Positions 36,117 to 45,939 of a stretch of DNA of 64,000 nt are shown here, piece after piece. A program made the translations under genes and the position numbers. This DNA is from Planctomycetota bacterium (lineage in GTDB: Bacteria; Planctomycetota; UBA1135; GCA-002686595): positions 1 through 64,000 of the forward strand of contig NYUD01000049.1 of the NCBI GenBank assembly GCA_002683825.1. Direction: 5' to 3'. The notes under the pieces are model-generated. The model made no database searches. It was not told where the DNA came from and worked only from the letters and a program-made list of their open reading frames with translations. Position 1 is the stretch's first letter, and every line of letters begins with the position of its first letter.

Positions 36117-37775
36117 TCAATTCAACTGGGCCTCGGGCAAACTGAGAATCACATGGGCAAGTGTGCGGAGCTGATCCTCGGCCGTCTTCGGTGAACTCCA
36201 GAGGTCATGCTCTTGGAGCTCCTGCTCCTCGCGCATTGCGATCCAGACCCCCGTCAACGCTCGATGTGTCTCATCGTCCACTTCGATCGCCAGAAGGGCG
36301 TCACATAGGGCCCTGACGATGTCTCGATCGCCAACCACACCATCGGCCTTCAGGCGGCCGGAGAAATTCATCCGGGGCCGCCACCCCGCCCTTTCAACCT
36401 CCTTGAGATCGCGTAGAACGCCCAGGGTGCGGCGCAGGCGTTTGATCTCCGCGGGGCTCCTCTTGCGCTGGCTTTGGTTCAGGACGACGTCCTGGCCCTC
36501 CAGCGGGTCGTGGTTCAGAAAATGGGTGAGTTCCACACGCCCCAAGAGGACGCCGGCCAGGTTGCCCCGCTGCATCAGGCTCCCCGTCGTGATCCAGGTC
36601 TCGCCACCGTCCCAACCCTTCACGTTTGGTGGATAGAACAGCTTCTCGCCAAGGGATGCGGCACCGGCCAAGACCAGGCGCGCCGGAGGATCCAGGGACA
36701 GTCGGCGTGCCGCCCCGACGAGGAAATCGATCGGACTCGCAATGCGCCCACCCACGACTTCCTCCCTGTAGAAATCGGGATCGAGGAAGAGTCGTTTCAG
36801 GAAGGGAGCGATTTCAAGATCGAACTCGCGCAGGAGTCCCGCGTACTTGGAGAGGCGCTCCTCATCCGGCTGCACACCCTCGAAGTAGGTGAGCAACTTG
36901 CCGGCAATGTATCGCGTGCAGCTCTCTTGCTGAAGAAGGATGTCGATCACGTCATCCCCATCGTGGTGTCCGGTAATGCCCAGCACCGTTTTTTCACCGG
37001 CGTCGTGGTGTCGACGACTAAAGCGAAACTTACCGAAGCGATCGCTCCACCCCGTAAAGGCCCGCGCTGCCTCCTTGATGTCTTCCTCGGTGTAATGCCC
37101 TTCGCCGATTGTGAAGAGTTCCATCAGCTCGCGCGCAAAGTTTTCGTTGGGTCTCGCCTTGCGATTCGAGTCGTTATCGAGATACTCCAACATCGCCGGG
37201 TCGCGGGCTATGGCATGCACGAGATCGCCGAAGTTGCCCAGAGCGTTTTGTCTCAACAATTGGTTCTGCAGAATCATCTCGTGGGAATTCTTCACGTCTT
37301 GCATCGAACTCGTGAAGTGGCCGTGCCAAAACAGCGTCATGCGTTCTCGCAGGTCGTCCTGACCGGACAGCATTCGCTCGGTCCACCAGCCTAGAAAATC
37401 GCGCACCTGCGCGGCTTCCTCGCGCCGCATACGCCTCCGAGCTTCCTCCCGCATGTCGTCGGGGAGGCGCTTGAGCCGCTCCCGGGATTCCATGCCACCG
37501 CGCAGCCGGGCGTAGAAGGGTTCCACGACCCACCCCTCGCCTTCAATCAGTTCGTCAACGACCGACTCCGCCCCCTGCTCGAGAGACCGCACGATCGTGC
37601 GTGCCGAGGCTCCGAAGCCCGCGCGGTTGAAGAGGTGTTCGGCATTTCTTGCGTCCCAGAACAACCGAGCCGGATCGCCACCGGCGTCTTCGGCGCTGTC
37701 TTGCCCGGCCGCTCCCTGTTCGAGGAGACCTGCGACGGCGAGGGCGAGCAGGAGGGAATGTCTCGAGTCTTTCAT
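36117..37775 (-). CDS. DUF1800 domain protein, exported
   Basis: 552 residues from ATG 37775, where a signal peptide begins (MKDSRHSLLLALAVAGLLEQ). DUF1800 features: AEHLFNRAGFGASARTIVRS near the N-terminus, MTLFWHGHFTSSMQDVKN, NENFARELMELFTIGEGHYT, EDIKEAARAFTGWS and LFYPPNVKGWDGGETWITT. The pair DUF1800-DUF1501 is widespread and presumably forms an exported unit, but its reaction is not known. The divergent ubiD-like gene starts about 120 bp away. Confidence 0.93.
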   Translation of the reverse strand: MKDSRHSLLLALAVAGLLEQGAAGQDSAEDAGGDPARLFWDARNAEHLFNRAGFGASARTIVRSLEQGAESVVDELIEGEGWVVEPFYARLRGGMESRERLKRLPDDMREEARRRMRREEAAQVRDFLGWWTERMLSGQDDLRERMTLFWHGHFTSSMQDVKNSHEMILQNQLLRQNALGNFGDLVHAIARDPAMLEYLDNDSNRKARPNENFARELMELFTIGEGHYTEEDIKEAARAFTGWSDRFGKFRFSRRHHDAGEKTVLGITGHHDGDDVIDILLQQESCTRYIAGKLLTYFEGVQPDEERLSKYAGLLREFDLEIAPFLKRLFLDPDFYREEVVGGRIASPIDFLVGAARRLSLDPPARLVLAGAASLGEKLFYPPNVKGWDGGETWITTGSLMQRGNLAGVLLGRVELTHFLNHDPLEGQDVVLNQSQRKRSPAEIKRLRRTLGVLRDLKEVERAGWRPRMNFSGRLKADGVVGDRDIVRALCDALLAIEVDDETHRALTGVWIAMREEQELQEHDLWSSPKTAEDQLRTLAHVILSLPEAQLN

Positions 37776-37896
37776 CGCAATCTCAGGCGTGGGCTGGTCC
37801 AGCCGGGTTCTGTTCGGCTGCTTTTCATGCTCTCTCAACCCAGAAAACCTGTCGAGGTTCCGTTTCGAGGTAGCCGGTGCGATAACTTCTCGTCCC

Positions 37897-39702
37897 ATGA
37901 GCGACTCCGCCCCCCGGGACCTGCGTACCTGGCTCGGCCGACTCCAGCGAGCGGGTCAGCTGATCGAGGTGCGGGCCGAGGTTGACGCGGACCTCGAGGT
38001 GGCCGAAATCCACCGCCGAATCGTAGCCGCCGGCGGACCTGCCTTGTTGTTTCAAAGCGTCCGGAACTCCCCTTTTTCCCTTGCGACCAACCTTTTCGGT
38101 ACGCGCGAGCGCGTACTGTCCGCATTCGGCCCGCAACCCGCCGAAAGGATCGAGCAGCTCGCGCGCCTGCCGTTGGAACTGGTTCCCCCGACGCTTTCCG
38201 CGTTGTGGAAGAATCGCGGAGTTTTCCGAGCGCTTTCGCAAACCGGAATGAAACGGGTGCGCAAGGCCCCCATCGCCGAGGTCATCGAAAGCAACCCGCA
38301 GATTCTCTCCCTGCCGGCGCTCAAGTCCTGGCCGCGAGATGGTGGGCGCTTCTTGACCTGGCCTTTGGTTTACACCGAGCACCCCGAACACGGTGGGTCG
38401 AACCTCGGTGTGTACCGCATGCAGCTTTTCGACGACGCAAAGCTGGGTCTGCACATTCAGATCGTTCGTGGCGCGGGTTTCCACCTGGCGGCGGCCGAAG
38501 AACGCAACGTTCCTCTTCCGGTCGTCGTCAACATGGGCGGACCTCCCGCGATGATTCTCGCGGCGCTCGCCCCATTGCCTGAGAACGTTCCAGAGATCCT
38601 GCTGACCGGCCTCTTGACCGGATCCAAACTGCGCGCGTACCGACACGAACAATCGCCGCTGCCGATGTTCGCAGACGGGGAGTTTGCGTTGGTCGGACAG
38701 GTGCATCCCGGCGAACGCGCTCCGGAAGGTCCCTTCGGGGATCACTATGGGTTCTACTCCGAAACGCACGAATTCCCTGTGTTTCACTGCAAGACGCTCT
38801 TCCGCCGCCGCGCGCCGATCCTACCTGCCACCGTCGTGGGGAAACCGCGCCAGGAAGACTTCTTCCTGGGAGACTATCTACAGGAGCTCCTGACTCCCCT
38901 CCTGAAACTCGCCATGCCGGGCGTGCGCTCCTTCTGGAGCTATGGAGAGACGGGCTACCACTCCCTCGGGGCGGCGGTTGTTCACGAACGCTACCGGCGA
39001 GAAGCGATGGCGACGGCTTTCCGCATCCTTGGCGAAGGGCAGCTGTCGCTGACAAAGTTCCTGATGGTGACCGACGGGTCGATCGAACTTCGGGACTTCA
39101 AGGCGACGTTGACGCACATTTTAGAGCGGACGGACTTCCGCACGGACCTGTTCCTGTTTTCAAATCTCTCGATGGACACCCTGGACTATGCCGGACCGAC
39201 CCTGAACGAAGGAGGCAAAGGTGTCCTTCTGGGTTTAGGCGAGGCCCGGAGGAAACTCCCCACGATATTTCGAGGTGAGCCTCGGAGCGGAGCGCGCAAC
39301 GTACGCTTCTTTTCACCCGGATGTCTCGTGGTGGAAGCCGATCGCTTCCAGGACGACTCGGACGCCGCCGGCCGGATCGCAGCGGACCCGGCCTTTGCCG
39401 AGTGGCCGTTGATCGTTGTTGCCGACGATGCCGAGCGCACGGCCAAAAGCACGATCAACTTCCTGTGGAACACGTTCACGCGCTTCGACCCTGGACGAGA
39501 CATCCATGCGGCGCAGGTCGAGCTCATCGGGCGACATGCATCCTTTTCCGCCCCGTTGGCGATCGATGCGCGTGTCAAGCCGGGATACCCCGATGAACTC
39601 CTTACTGACGACGCGACGCGCGAACTGGTCGATCGCCGCTGGTCGGAGTACTTCCCGGAGGGTCAGGAGCAGGGCGATTCCAACCGTGCCCATCTCGACT
39701 GA
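37897..39702 (+). CDS. UbiD-family prenylated-FMN-dependent decarboxylase
   Basis: 601 residues from ATG 37897. The start MSDSAPRDLRTWLGRLQRAG leads into a typical UbiD N-terminus, ALLFQSV...FSLATNLFGTRERV. The active-site region ERAPEGPFGDHYGFYSETHE contains the conserved Glu pair in the APEGPFG block. The 600-residue length matches the long UbiD type often tied to menaquinone (futalosine route) rather than the 490-residue E. coli enzyme; that assignment is inference. It needs prenylated FMN from UbiX, which is not encoded in the window. Confidence 0.9.
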   Translation: MSDSAPRDLRTWLGRLQRAGQLIEVRAEVDADLEVAEIHRRIVAAGGPALLFQSVRNSPFSLATNLFGTRERVLSAFGPQPAERIEQLARLPLELVPPTLSALWKNRGVFRALSQTGMKRVRKAPIAEVIESNPQILSLPALKSWPRDGGRFLTWPLVYTEHPEHGGSNLGVYRMQLFDDAKLGLHIQIVRGAGFHLAAAEERNVPLPVVVNMGGPPAMILAALAPLPENVPEILLTGLLTGSKLRAYRHEQSPLPMFADGEFALVGQVHPGERAPEGPFGDHYGFYSETHEFPVFHCKTLFRRRAPILPATVVGKPRQEDFFLGDYLQELLTPLLKLAMPGVRSFWSYGETGYHSLGAAVVHERYRREAMATAFRILGEGQLSLTKFLMVTDGSIELRDFKATLTHILERTDFRTDLFLFSNLSMDTLDYAGPTLNEGGKGVLLGLGEARRKLPTIFRGEPRSGARNVRFFSPGCLVVEADRFQDDSDAAGRIAADPAFAEWPLIVVADDAERTAKSTINFLWNTFTRFDPGRDIHAAQVELIGRHASFSAPLAIDARVKPGYPDELLTDDATRELVDRRWSEYFPEGQEQGDSNRAHLD

Positions 39703-39886
39703 GCGCTCTGTATGAAAATCGTGGAGGGTTGACGGGCCTTGCACCCCTTTGCGTTCATTGTGTAGATGTCACAAGGCCTGAGGTAGCGGGACGGAATCCG
39801 ACCCTCTCCAGACTTGGAACGATGTGTCGACCCTTCCCACCGGCTTACCACTTCCAGTCCTCTCACGCGTCCATTAAGGTCAGGGC

Positions 39887-40786
39887 ATGTTCACTAGTCT
39901 CACTTTGCTTTCTCTGGTATCTGTCGCGATCAATACCCACGACTTCGGAACACATACCGCCGAGCCGTCTTCCCTGTATACCGAAACACCCCGCGCTCGA
40001 TCCTCCCAACAAACCACGGGCACGACCAGGGATAGCTCGGCTCCCGGCCCGGCGGCAAGAATTTTCGACCACACCCACTCCCTGTGGAACCAGACGCTGG
40101 CTCAAAACGTGCGCGGCGACGGATTTGACTACGCATCCGTGAAGAAGCGGCCTGACAAGCTGACCGCATACCTCGATCTGGTGCACGGGGTCACGCCGGA
40201 CGAACTCGGAAGTTGGACGGCCCCCCAACGCTTCGCCTTCTGGATCAACGTTTATAACGCCCACACGGTCAAGAAAGTCGTCGACAACTACCCGATCAAG
40301 AGCATCAAGAAACTCAGTGGCGTTTTCGGATTCAAGAGCGTGTTCGATGAGGACTTCATCGACATGCCGTTGTTCAAGCCCGGTGGAAAGGGAAAGAAGC
40401 TTTCCCTGAACGATATCGAGCACAAGATCCTACGCCGGCAATTCAAGGACGCCCGCCTGCATTCCGCGGTCAACTGCGCTTCCCACAGCTGCCCTCCGCT
40501 CCGGAATGAGGCCTTCACGGCGGACAAACTGGACGCCCAACTCGGCGAACAGATGCGTGCTTTCATCAACGATCCCAAGCGCAACCAGTTCGACAAGAAA
40601 AAGGACTTACTTCGCCTATCGAAGATCTTCGACTGGTTCCAAGAGGACTTCAAGCGCGACGCCGGTAGCGTGCGCGCCTACCTGATCCGCTACGCACCAC
40701 CCGAAGATGCGGAATTCATCCGCACGAAACGCATCAAGTTCCTCAGCTACGATTGGGCCTTGAACGACGTCGAGCCCACCGACTAG
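39887..40786 (+). CDS. DUF547 domain protein, probably exported
   Basis: 299 residues. A hydrophobic start (MFTSLTLLSLVSVAI) and a 50-residue Ser/Thr/Pro-rich linker precede the DUF547 domain: GFDYASVKKRPDKLTAYLDL, APQRFAFWINVYNAHTVKKV, LSLNDIEHKILRRQF and HSAVNCASHSCPPLRNEAF. The N-x-Y-N and the C-A-S-x-S-C-P blocks are conserved in the family; a cysteine-peptidase-like fold has been suggested but no activity is established. It lies between the UbiD gene and the convergent JAMM gene; a run of nine C follows at 40822-40830. Confidence 0.85.
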   Translation: MFTSLTLLSLVSVAINTHDFGTHTAEPSSLYTETPRARSSQQTTGTTRDSSAPGPAARIFDHTHSLWNQTLAQNVRGDGFDYASVKKRPDKLTAYLDLVHGVTPDELGSWTAPQRFAFWINVYNAHTVKKVVDNYPIKSIKKLSGVFGFKSVFDEDFIDMPLFKPGGKGKKLSLNDIEHKILRRQFKDARLHSAVNCASHSCPPLRNEAFTADKLDAQLGEQMRAFINDPKRNQFDKKKDLLRLSKIFDWFQEDFKRDAGSVRAYLIRYAPPEDAEFIRTKRIKFLSYDWALNDVEPTD

Positions 40787-40848
40787 CCGGACCAGCCGCC
40801 GTTCTGTTCGGCATGGTTTCGCCCCCCCCCGTCCAATAATGGAGGCGG

Positions 40849-41331
40849 TTATTTCCTCGGGGCCCTGGCATGCCCAACCAGGTCAAGCTCGAGAGAAGTT
40901 CGATCCGGACCGATCCGCCAAACACGTATTGCGGTCGAGACACCCTCCTCCACGGACACGATGACATGGGGCACCAGGCTCCAAGAAGTTCCGAGATCCA
41001 CCGCTGAAGGCACCGCGGGACGGTCCGGATGGGAATGCCACACGCCACATATTTCCAACCCCTCCGCGCGGGCTTCGCGGTCGATCCTCACGACTTCGCC
41101 AGGATCGATATCAAAACGGTTCTGCGCGTCGGAAAGATTGCGCGCGGGATGCACGGCGCAAACACGAACGGACACCGTCGACAGGAATCCGACCAATAAC
41201 CCGCAGGCCTCGCGGGGGTAGACCGCTCCAGCTAGCTCTTCGAGTCTGGCCTGCAGCGGTTCAGCAAGTTCCAAACATCGCGCCTGTGCCGACCCGGTCC
41301 CGTCAGTCGCACCCGTAAGCAGTCTTACCAC
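40849..41331 (-). CDS. M67 (JAMM/MPN+) family metallopeptidase
   Basis: 160 residues from a GTG at 41331. The JAMM zinc motif is complete: Glu41 (PREACGLLVG), then His99-Ser-His101, Ser109 and Asp112 (HxHx7SxxD). Bacterial M67 enzymes remove C-terminal extensions from ubiquitin-like sulfur carriers or act in cysteine and cofactor biosynthesis, but no ThiS/MoaD-like gene is adjacent. It is convergent with the DUF547 gene and divergent from the porin gene. Confidence 0.88.
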   Translation of the reverse strand: MVRLLTGATDGTGSAQARCLELAEPLQARLEELAGAVYPREACGLLVGFLSTVSVRVCAVHPARNLSDAQNRFDIDPGEVVRIDREARAEGLEICGVWHSHPDRPAVPSAVDLGTSWSLVPHVIVSVEEGVSTAIRVWRIGPDRTSLELDLVGHARAPRK

Positions 41332-41459
41332 CTCCGAAATACTAGCTCGACGTTCACGCGGTCTTCACTCGATTTTCACGGAATACCGGGGTGCCCTCCC
41401 TGGCTCGGTTCCTGTAAAGTCTCGCGCCATTCGCACACATTCCTTGAAGAAAAGAAGAA

Positions 41460-42749
41460 ATGAAAGCATCTCTCTACACAGCTGCGATGACTCTACTCGG
41501 CGGCCTGGCGGCAGCCAATACGCCGAACAGCGACCCCCCCGAAGGCGGTAACCTCTCTCTAGCCGAAGAGAATCTGACCGAGGAACGCGCAGCGGGAGGC
41601 GAAAGCGCCGGGCTCATACCCTCCACGTACAAGACGCTGTTCAAGGATGACAACATCGAAGTGACCTGGGGGGGCCGGACCTACTTCGACCTCGGCTTCT
41701 TCTCAGCAGACCCCTCCTACGTCGATGATTCCGGCGGGATCGCCGGCGATGGCGCGGAGTTCAGAACCGTGCGCTTCTTCGCCAAGGGAACGATCTACCA
41801 TTCGGTCGATTTCAAGACCCAGATACAGTTCACGGGCGACGGTGGCAACAAGTTCAAGGACGTCTTCATCGGAATGAAGACGCCCATCGGCAAGGTCAGA
41901 ATCGGCCACTTCAAGGAACCGTTCAGCATCGAACATCTTACCTCGAGTCGCTTCATCACCTTCATGGAGCGCAGTCTCGGTGACGTGTTCGCGCCAGGCC
42001 GCAACATCGGGCTCCAGGTCAGCGACTATGTGGAGGAGCTGCACAACTTCAACTGGGCCTTGGGAATCTTCCGCGATTCCAAGGACGGACAACTCAGCCA
42101 AGGCGAAGGGCAGTACTCGGTCACAGGACGTCTTTGCGGCACCATCTTCAACAACGCGGACTTCTCCCACGTTCTTCACCTGGGAAGCGCCCTCAGCCTC
42201 CGCTCAGACACCCCCGATGACATGGGAATGGGAATGACCGATCTCACGGGAAGGCCCGAAATACATCTTCTGGCGGATCTGGGTGGCGCCATGATTCCCA
42301 GCGAGGGAGCACTGCACTGGAACCTGGGAACCGCCTGGGTCAATGGCCCGATCTCCGCACAGGCGGAGTTTTTCATGGCCAGCGTCGACGGCGGCACAAG
42401 CGGGGTGGATGCCGATTACACCGGTGGCTATCTCTTCGGCAGCTACTTCCTGACGGGCGAGCAACGCAGCTACAAGGCCAATGGCGGCAGGTTCGATCGT
42501 ATAAGAATGACCGACAGCCTCGACGGCAGCGGCGGTTCAGGCGCCATCGAGCTCAAGGCACGAATCTCCATGAACGACTTCAACGACGGTCCGACCGACA
42601 ACGAAATCAACAACTACTCCGCCGGCGTGAACTGGTACCTGAACCCGAACACGAGAATCATGCTCGACTACATCCACTCCGAGTACCAGTCGGGCGCAAC
42701 CGATGACAGCCTCGACGGCCTCATGCTTCGCTTCCAGATCGACTTCTAG
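41460..42749 (+). CDS. Phosphate-selective porin O/P-type outer-membrane protein
   Basis: 429 residues with a short signal peptide (MKASLYTAAMTLLGGLAAAN). FKDDNIEVTWGGRTYFDLGF, FRTVRFFAKGTIYHSVDFKT and GHFKEPFSIEHLTSSRFITF are the OprO/OprP family blocks; the protein ends in an aromatic strand LDGLMLRFQIDF with terminal Phe, as expected for BAM-assembled barrels. It should form a 16-strand outer-membrane channel; phosphate or pyrophosphate selectivity is by family name only. Two mutually exclusive hairpins overlap its stop codon. Confidence 0.9.
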   Translation: MKASLYTAAMTLLGGLAAANTPNSDPPEGGNLSLAEENLTEERAAGGESAGLIPSTYKTLFKDDNIEVTWGGRTYFDLGFFSADPSYVDDSGGIAGDGAEFRTVRFFAKGTIYHSVDFKTQIQFTGDGGNKFKDVFIGMKTPIGKVRIGHFKEPFSIEHLTSSRFITFMERSLGDVFAPGRNIGLQVSDYVEELHNFNWALGIFRDSKDGQLSQGEGQYSVTGRLCGTIFNNADFSHVLHLGSALSLRSDTPDDMGMGMTDLTGRPEIHLLADLGGAMIPSEGALHWNLGTAWVNGPISAQAEFFMASVDGGTSGVDADYTGGYLFGSYFLTGEQRSYKANGGRFDRIRMTDSLDGSGGSGAIELKARISMNDFNDGPTDNEINNYSAGVNWYLNPNTRIMLDYIHSEYQSGATDDSLDGLMLRFQIDF

Positions 42750-42768
42750 TCGATCTCTTCCTGATCGA
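42736..42768 (+). terminator. Two competing hairpins at the porin gene end
   Basis: AGATCGAC (42736-42743) pairs with GTCGATCT (42749-42756), and TCGATC (42750-42755) alternatively pairs with GATCGA (42763-42768). They share an arm, so only one can form at a time. A terminator or mRNA-stabilising role is inferred from position. Confidence 0.35.
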
Positions 42769-42966
42769 GTTCTGCATGGGATGGTGATTTCCGGCACACG
42801 GCATGTCCTTCTTGCTATCGACCTGACCGTAGCCGGCGCAAGGGAACGCAACGTGCTCGAGGGGCCTTCACTCAAGCGGATCACGGTTCTACGAGTCGAG
42901 AGATCGCACGATAGGACATGAGCGCCTTCCGGAGCGGGACCCAGGGGGCTAGAATCCGCTTCTTCC

Positions 42967-43938
42967 ATGCCCTCCACAAGACTCAAGGCGCCCGGCCAGC
43001 CCCTGACCCAGGGAGCGGTCCTCGAACTGCTCGACCGGCCGTTGCTCGATCTGGTCTTCGAAGCTGCGAGCGTGCATCGCCGCCACCACGACCCCCGACG
43101 CATTCAGTTCTCACAACTCCTGTCCATCAAGACCGGAGGTTGCAGCGAGGACTGTGCCTACTGCTCGCAAAGCGCGCGCTACTCGACGCCGACTGACGAG
43201 AAGCGCCTGAAGCCGTTGAAGGAGGTTCTCGAGAGCGCCCGTGCCGCCAAGGAGCGCGGAGCGGATCGCTTCTGCATGGGTGCTGCCTGGCGCGAGGCCG
43301 AGGACGGCGAAGAGTTCGAGTCCGTTCTCGAAATGGTGCGCGGAGTCAAAGCGCTGGGGCTCGAAACCTGCGCCACTCTGGGCATGCTCAACAAAGAGCA
43401 GGCGCAAGAACTGCGCGACGCCGGACTGGACTACTACAACCACAACCTCGATACCGGGCGGAGCTTCTACGGCAAGATCATCACCACGCGTTCCTACGAC
43501 GAGCGTTTGGCAACGCTCGAAGCCGTTCGTTCCGCAGGCATGAGCGTTTGTTGCGGCGGCATTCTGGGTCTGGGCGAGTCACGCGAGGTGCGCGCCGAGC
43601 TGCTTTCCGAACTCGCCAACCTCGACCCCCATCCAGAGAGCGTTCCCATCAACGCCCTGGTGCCCGTGGAGGGAACCCCGCTTGGCGGACGCCCTCCTCT
43701 GGACTGGTCGGAGTGGGTGCGCGCCATCGCTACAGCCCGAATCCTGATGCCGAGCGCCGTCATACGTCTCTCCGCCGGTCGCACCGAGTTGACCGAGGAA
43801 GCCCAGGCGCTGGCTTTCCTTGCCGGAGCGAATTCCGTTTTTGTCGGCGACGAACTCCTGACCACTCCGAACCCCGAACTCTCCGTCGATACGCTGCTGT
43901 TGACCAAGCTCGGGCTGGAAGCCGTGTCGCGAGCCTGA
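42967..43938 (+). CDS. bioB: Biotin synthase
   Basis: 323 residues, normal length. The radical SAM cluster is Cys59, Cys63 and Cys66 ([14 protein letters not shown]), and [27 protein letters not shown] and [14 protein letters not shown] are BioB signatures. It inserts sulfur into dethiobiotin. The next gene, 21 bp downstream, encodes the fused BioF-BioD enzyme and bioA is 5 kb further on, so the local genes supply the last four steps of biotin synthesis. Confidence 0.97.
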   Translation: MPSTRLKAPGQPLTQGAVLELLDRPLLDLVFEAASVHRRHHDPRRIQFSQLLSIKTGGCSEDCAYCSQSARYSTPTDEKRLKPLKEVLESARAAKERGADRFCMGAAWREAEDGEEFESVLEMVRGVKALGLETCATLGMLNKEQAQELRDAGLDYYNHNLDTGRSFYGKIITTRSYDERLATLEAVRSAGMSVCCGGILGLGESREVRAELLSELANLDPHPESVPINALVPVEGTPLGGRPPLDWSEWVRAIATARILMPSAVIRLSAGRTELTEEAQALAFLAGANSVFVGDELLTTPNPELSVDTLLLTKLGLEAVSRA

Positions 43939-43959
43939 ACCCTTGTTGAGCCGGATGCG

Positions 43960-45783
43960 ATGGAAGTGCCCCTCGATGAAAGCCTGAGGGGCGAAATGAC
44001 CCGCTGGGAAGCCGCCGGCCTTCGCCGCACCCTCGGCACGGGAGAGCGGAGCGAGCGGGTCGACTTCGCATCGAATGACTACCTCGGTCTGACGCGCCAC
44101 CCCCGGATCATCGAGAGCGCACAGCAGGCGCTCGCCGACCACGGTGTCGGAGGACGGGCCTCGCGACTCCTGGGCGGCGGCTGCATACTCCACGAGGAGG
44201 CGGAGGAAAAGTGCGCGGAGTGGCTGCGGGCGGAGACCGCGCTGCTGTTTCCTTCGGGCTACCAGGCCAATCTCGGCGTGATCGGAGCACTGGCGGGCCG
44301 CGGGGATGCCGTTTTTAGCGATCGCAAGAACCACGCGTCGTTGGTCGACGCAGCCCGTCTCTCGCGGGCGCGCGTCTACGTCCACAACCACCTCGATCTG
44401 CAGGAACTCGAGTGCCAGCTTGCTCGCGCGGGGTCAGCCGCGAGGCGGCTCGTCGTTACCGAGGGTGTCTTCAGCATGGATGGTGACGCTCCTGATCTCG
44501 TTCGATTGAACGAGCTCTGCTCGACCTTCGACGCATGGCTGATCATCGACGAGGCGCACTCGGTCGGTATTCTCGGACCGCAGGGGTCGGGAGTCTGGGA
44601 AGAGTGCGCCGTCGAGGGCGAAAACCGCCTGGCCGCGCGTATCGTCTGTGCGGGCAAGGCCTTGGGCGTGTCGGGCGCCTTCGTCGTGGGAAGCGACGAG
44701 CTTCGCCAACATCTGATCCAGCGCGCGCGGAGTTTTTTGTTCACGACGGCGCCTTCGCCCGCGATCGCCGGTGCGCTGATCGCCGCAATCGACGCCTGTA
44801 AGGACGCAGAAGCCGAACGTCGAGCGGTTTGCACGAAGGCCAAGGAGCTGGCGCACCGGCTGGACCTCACGGAGCCCCGCGGAGCGATCGTTCCGTGGAT
44901 CATCGGCGACGCCGGGAAGGCGATCGAACTCTCCGAGAGGCTCTTCGACAGCGGATTTGAAGCCCGTGCCGTTCGACCGCCCACGGTTCCCGATGGGGCG
45001 TCGGGGCTGCGCTTGGTCGTCCATTGCTACAACTCCGAGGACGAAGTCGATGCGCTGGCCCGGGCATTGTCGAATACGAACGTTCATGTCCGGACTGCGC
45101 GACAAAACGTTGCTGAAGATATTGACCGCGCCTTGTTCGTCGCCGGAACCGACACCGGTATCGGCAAGACCGTCGTTTCCTCACTACTCTTGACCGCAGC
45201 GCGGCGCCATGGCCCGGCTGCGTACTGGAAACCGGTTCAAACCGGCGAGGATAGTGACTCTCTTAGCGTCCGGACCCTCGTCAACGCAACGAACGCCGAG
45301 GTCCTCCCTCCCGCCTGGGAGCTTCCACTGCCAGCCTCCCCCCATGCAGCGGCGGAAGACGCCGGGATCATCTTGCAGTCCGAACGCCTCGAGGAAGGGC
45401 TGCAAGGCTTACTGCGCACATTGATCGATACGCGCCTGATCGTCGAGCTGGCCGGCGGGCTCCTGGTCCCCTACCACCTCGACCCGGTCCGCATGCAGGC
45501 CGACTGGCTCGAACGCGCACACGCTCCATTGGTTCTCGTGGCCCGCTCGGAACTGGGCACGTTGAATCACACGTTGCTTTCCCTCGAGGCGCTTCGCGCG
45601 CGTCACCTGGAACCGCGGGCACTCTTCCTGGTAGGCGAGCCGCACGCCTCGAATCGACAAACGCTCGATCGCATCGCGCACGTGCCGTACATCTTCGAGG
45701 TGCCGCCGTTCACCCCTCTGGATCAAAGCGCCCTGGAAGCGTGGTGCCAAGACCACGATCTCGAAGCGTTGTTTCGCCCCTGA
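43960..45783 (+). CDS. bioFD: Fused 8-amino-7-oxononanoate synthase / dethiobiotin synthetase (BioF-BioD)
   Basis: 607 residues in one frame. Residues 1-380 are BioF: VDFASNDYLGLTRHPRI, GRASRLLGGGCILHEEAE, LIIDEAHSVGILGPQGSG and the PLP lysine Lys233 in CAGKALGVSGA. Residues about 388-607 are BioD: the P-loop ALFVAGTDTGIGKTVVSSLL near 396-404, AAYWKPVQTGEDSDS, and an ATP-dependent carboxylase C-terminal fold. BioF makes KAPA from pimeloyl thioester and alanine; BioD closes the ureido ring of DAPA. The intermediate step (BioA) is on a separate gene at 48.9 kb. The start codon at 43960 follows bioB by 21 bp, indicating an operon. Confidence 0.93.
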   Translation: MEVPLDESLRGEMTRWEAAGLRRTLGTGERSERVDFASNDYLGLTRHPRIIESAQQALADHGVGGRASRLLGGGCILHEEAEEKCAEWLRAETALLFPSGYQANLGVIGALAGRGDAVFSDRKNHASLVDAARLSRARVYVHNHLDLQELECQLARAGSAARRLVVTEGVFSMDGDAPDLVRLNELCSTFDAWLIIDEAHSVGILGPQGSGVWEECAVEGENRLAARIVCAGKALGVSGAFVVGSDELRQHLIQRARSFLFTTAPSPAIAGALIAAIDACKDAEAERRAVCTKAKELAHRLDLTEPRGAIVPWIIGDAGKAIELSERLFDSGFEARAVRPPTVPDGASGLRLVVHCYNSEDEVDALARALSNTNVHVRTARQNVAEDIDRALFVAGTDTGIGKTVVSSLLLTAARRHGPAAYWKPVQTGEDSDSLSVRTLVNATNAEVLPPAWELPLPASPHAAAEDAGIILQSERLEEGLQGLLRTLIDTRLIVELAGGLLVPYHLDPVRMQADWLERAHAPLVLVARSELGTLNHTLLSLEALRARHLEPRALFLVGEPHASNRQTLDRIAHVPYIFEVPPFTPLDQSALEAWCQDHDLEALFRP

Positions 45784-45796
45784 GGCGCGGGGCCTC
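45782..45796 (+). terminator. Hairpin at the end of the bioFD gene
   Basis: GAGGC (45782-45786) pairs with GCCTC (45792-45796) around GCGGG, overlapping the TGA stop. No U-tract. Confidence 0.35.
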
Positions 45797-45928
45797 GGGC
45801 TCTGACATCCCCCGACGCGTCGTGGGCTTCTTCCGAGCCGTGCGTGGTGCGCGCCCGCGGATTCGGGGCATGAGAGATCCCAAATTCGTGGAAAAAGGCT
45901 AGAGTCAGAGCAGGCCCCGTTCCATCGG

Positions 45929-45939
45929 CCCCCCCCCCC
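45929..45939 (+). repeat. Homopolymer of 11 C directly before the subtilase gene
   Basis: An uninterrupted run of eleven C lies 12 bp before the ATG at 45952 and abuts the alternative TTG at 45940. Such tracts are prone to slipped-strand length change and this one occupies the place of a ribosome-binding site. Confidence 0.7.

Noticed and set aside
40822..40830. Nine-C tract as a phase-variation site
   Set aside because: It lies in the convergent gap downstream of two genes, where slippage would not affect a start or a coding frame.
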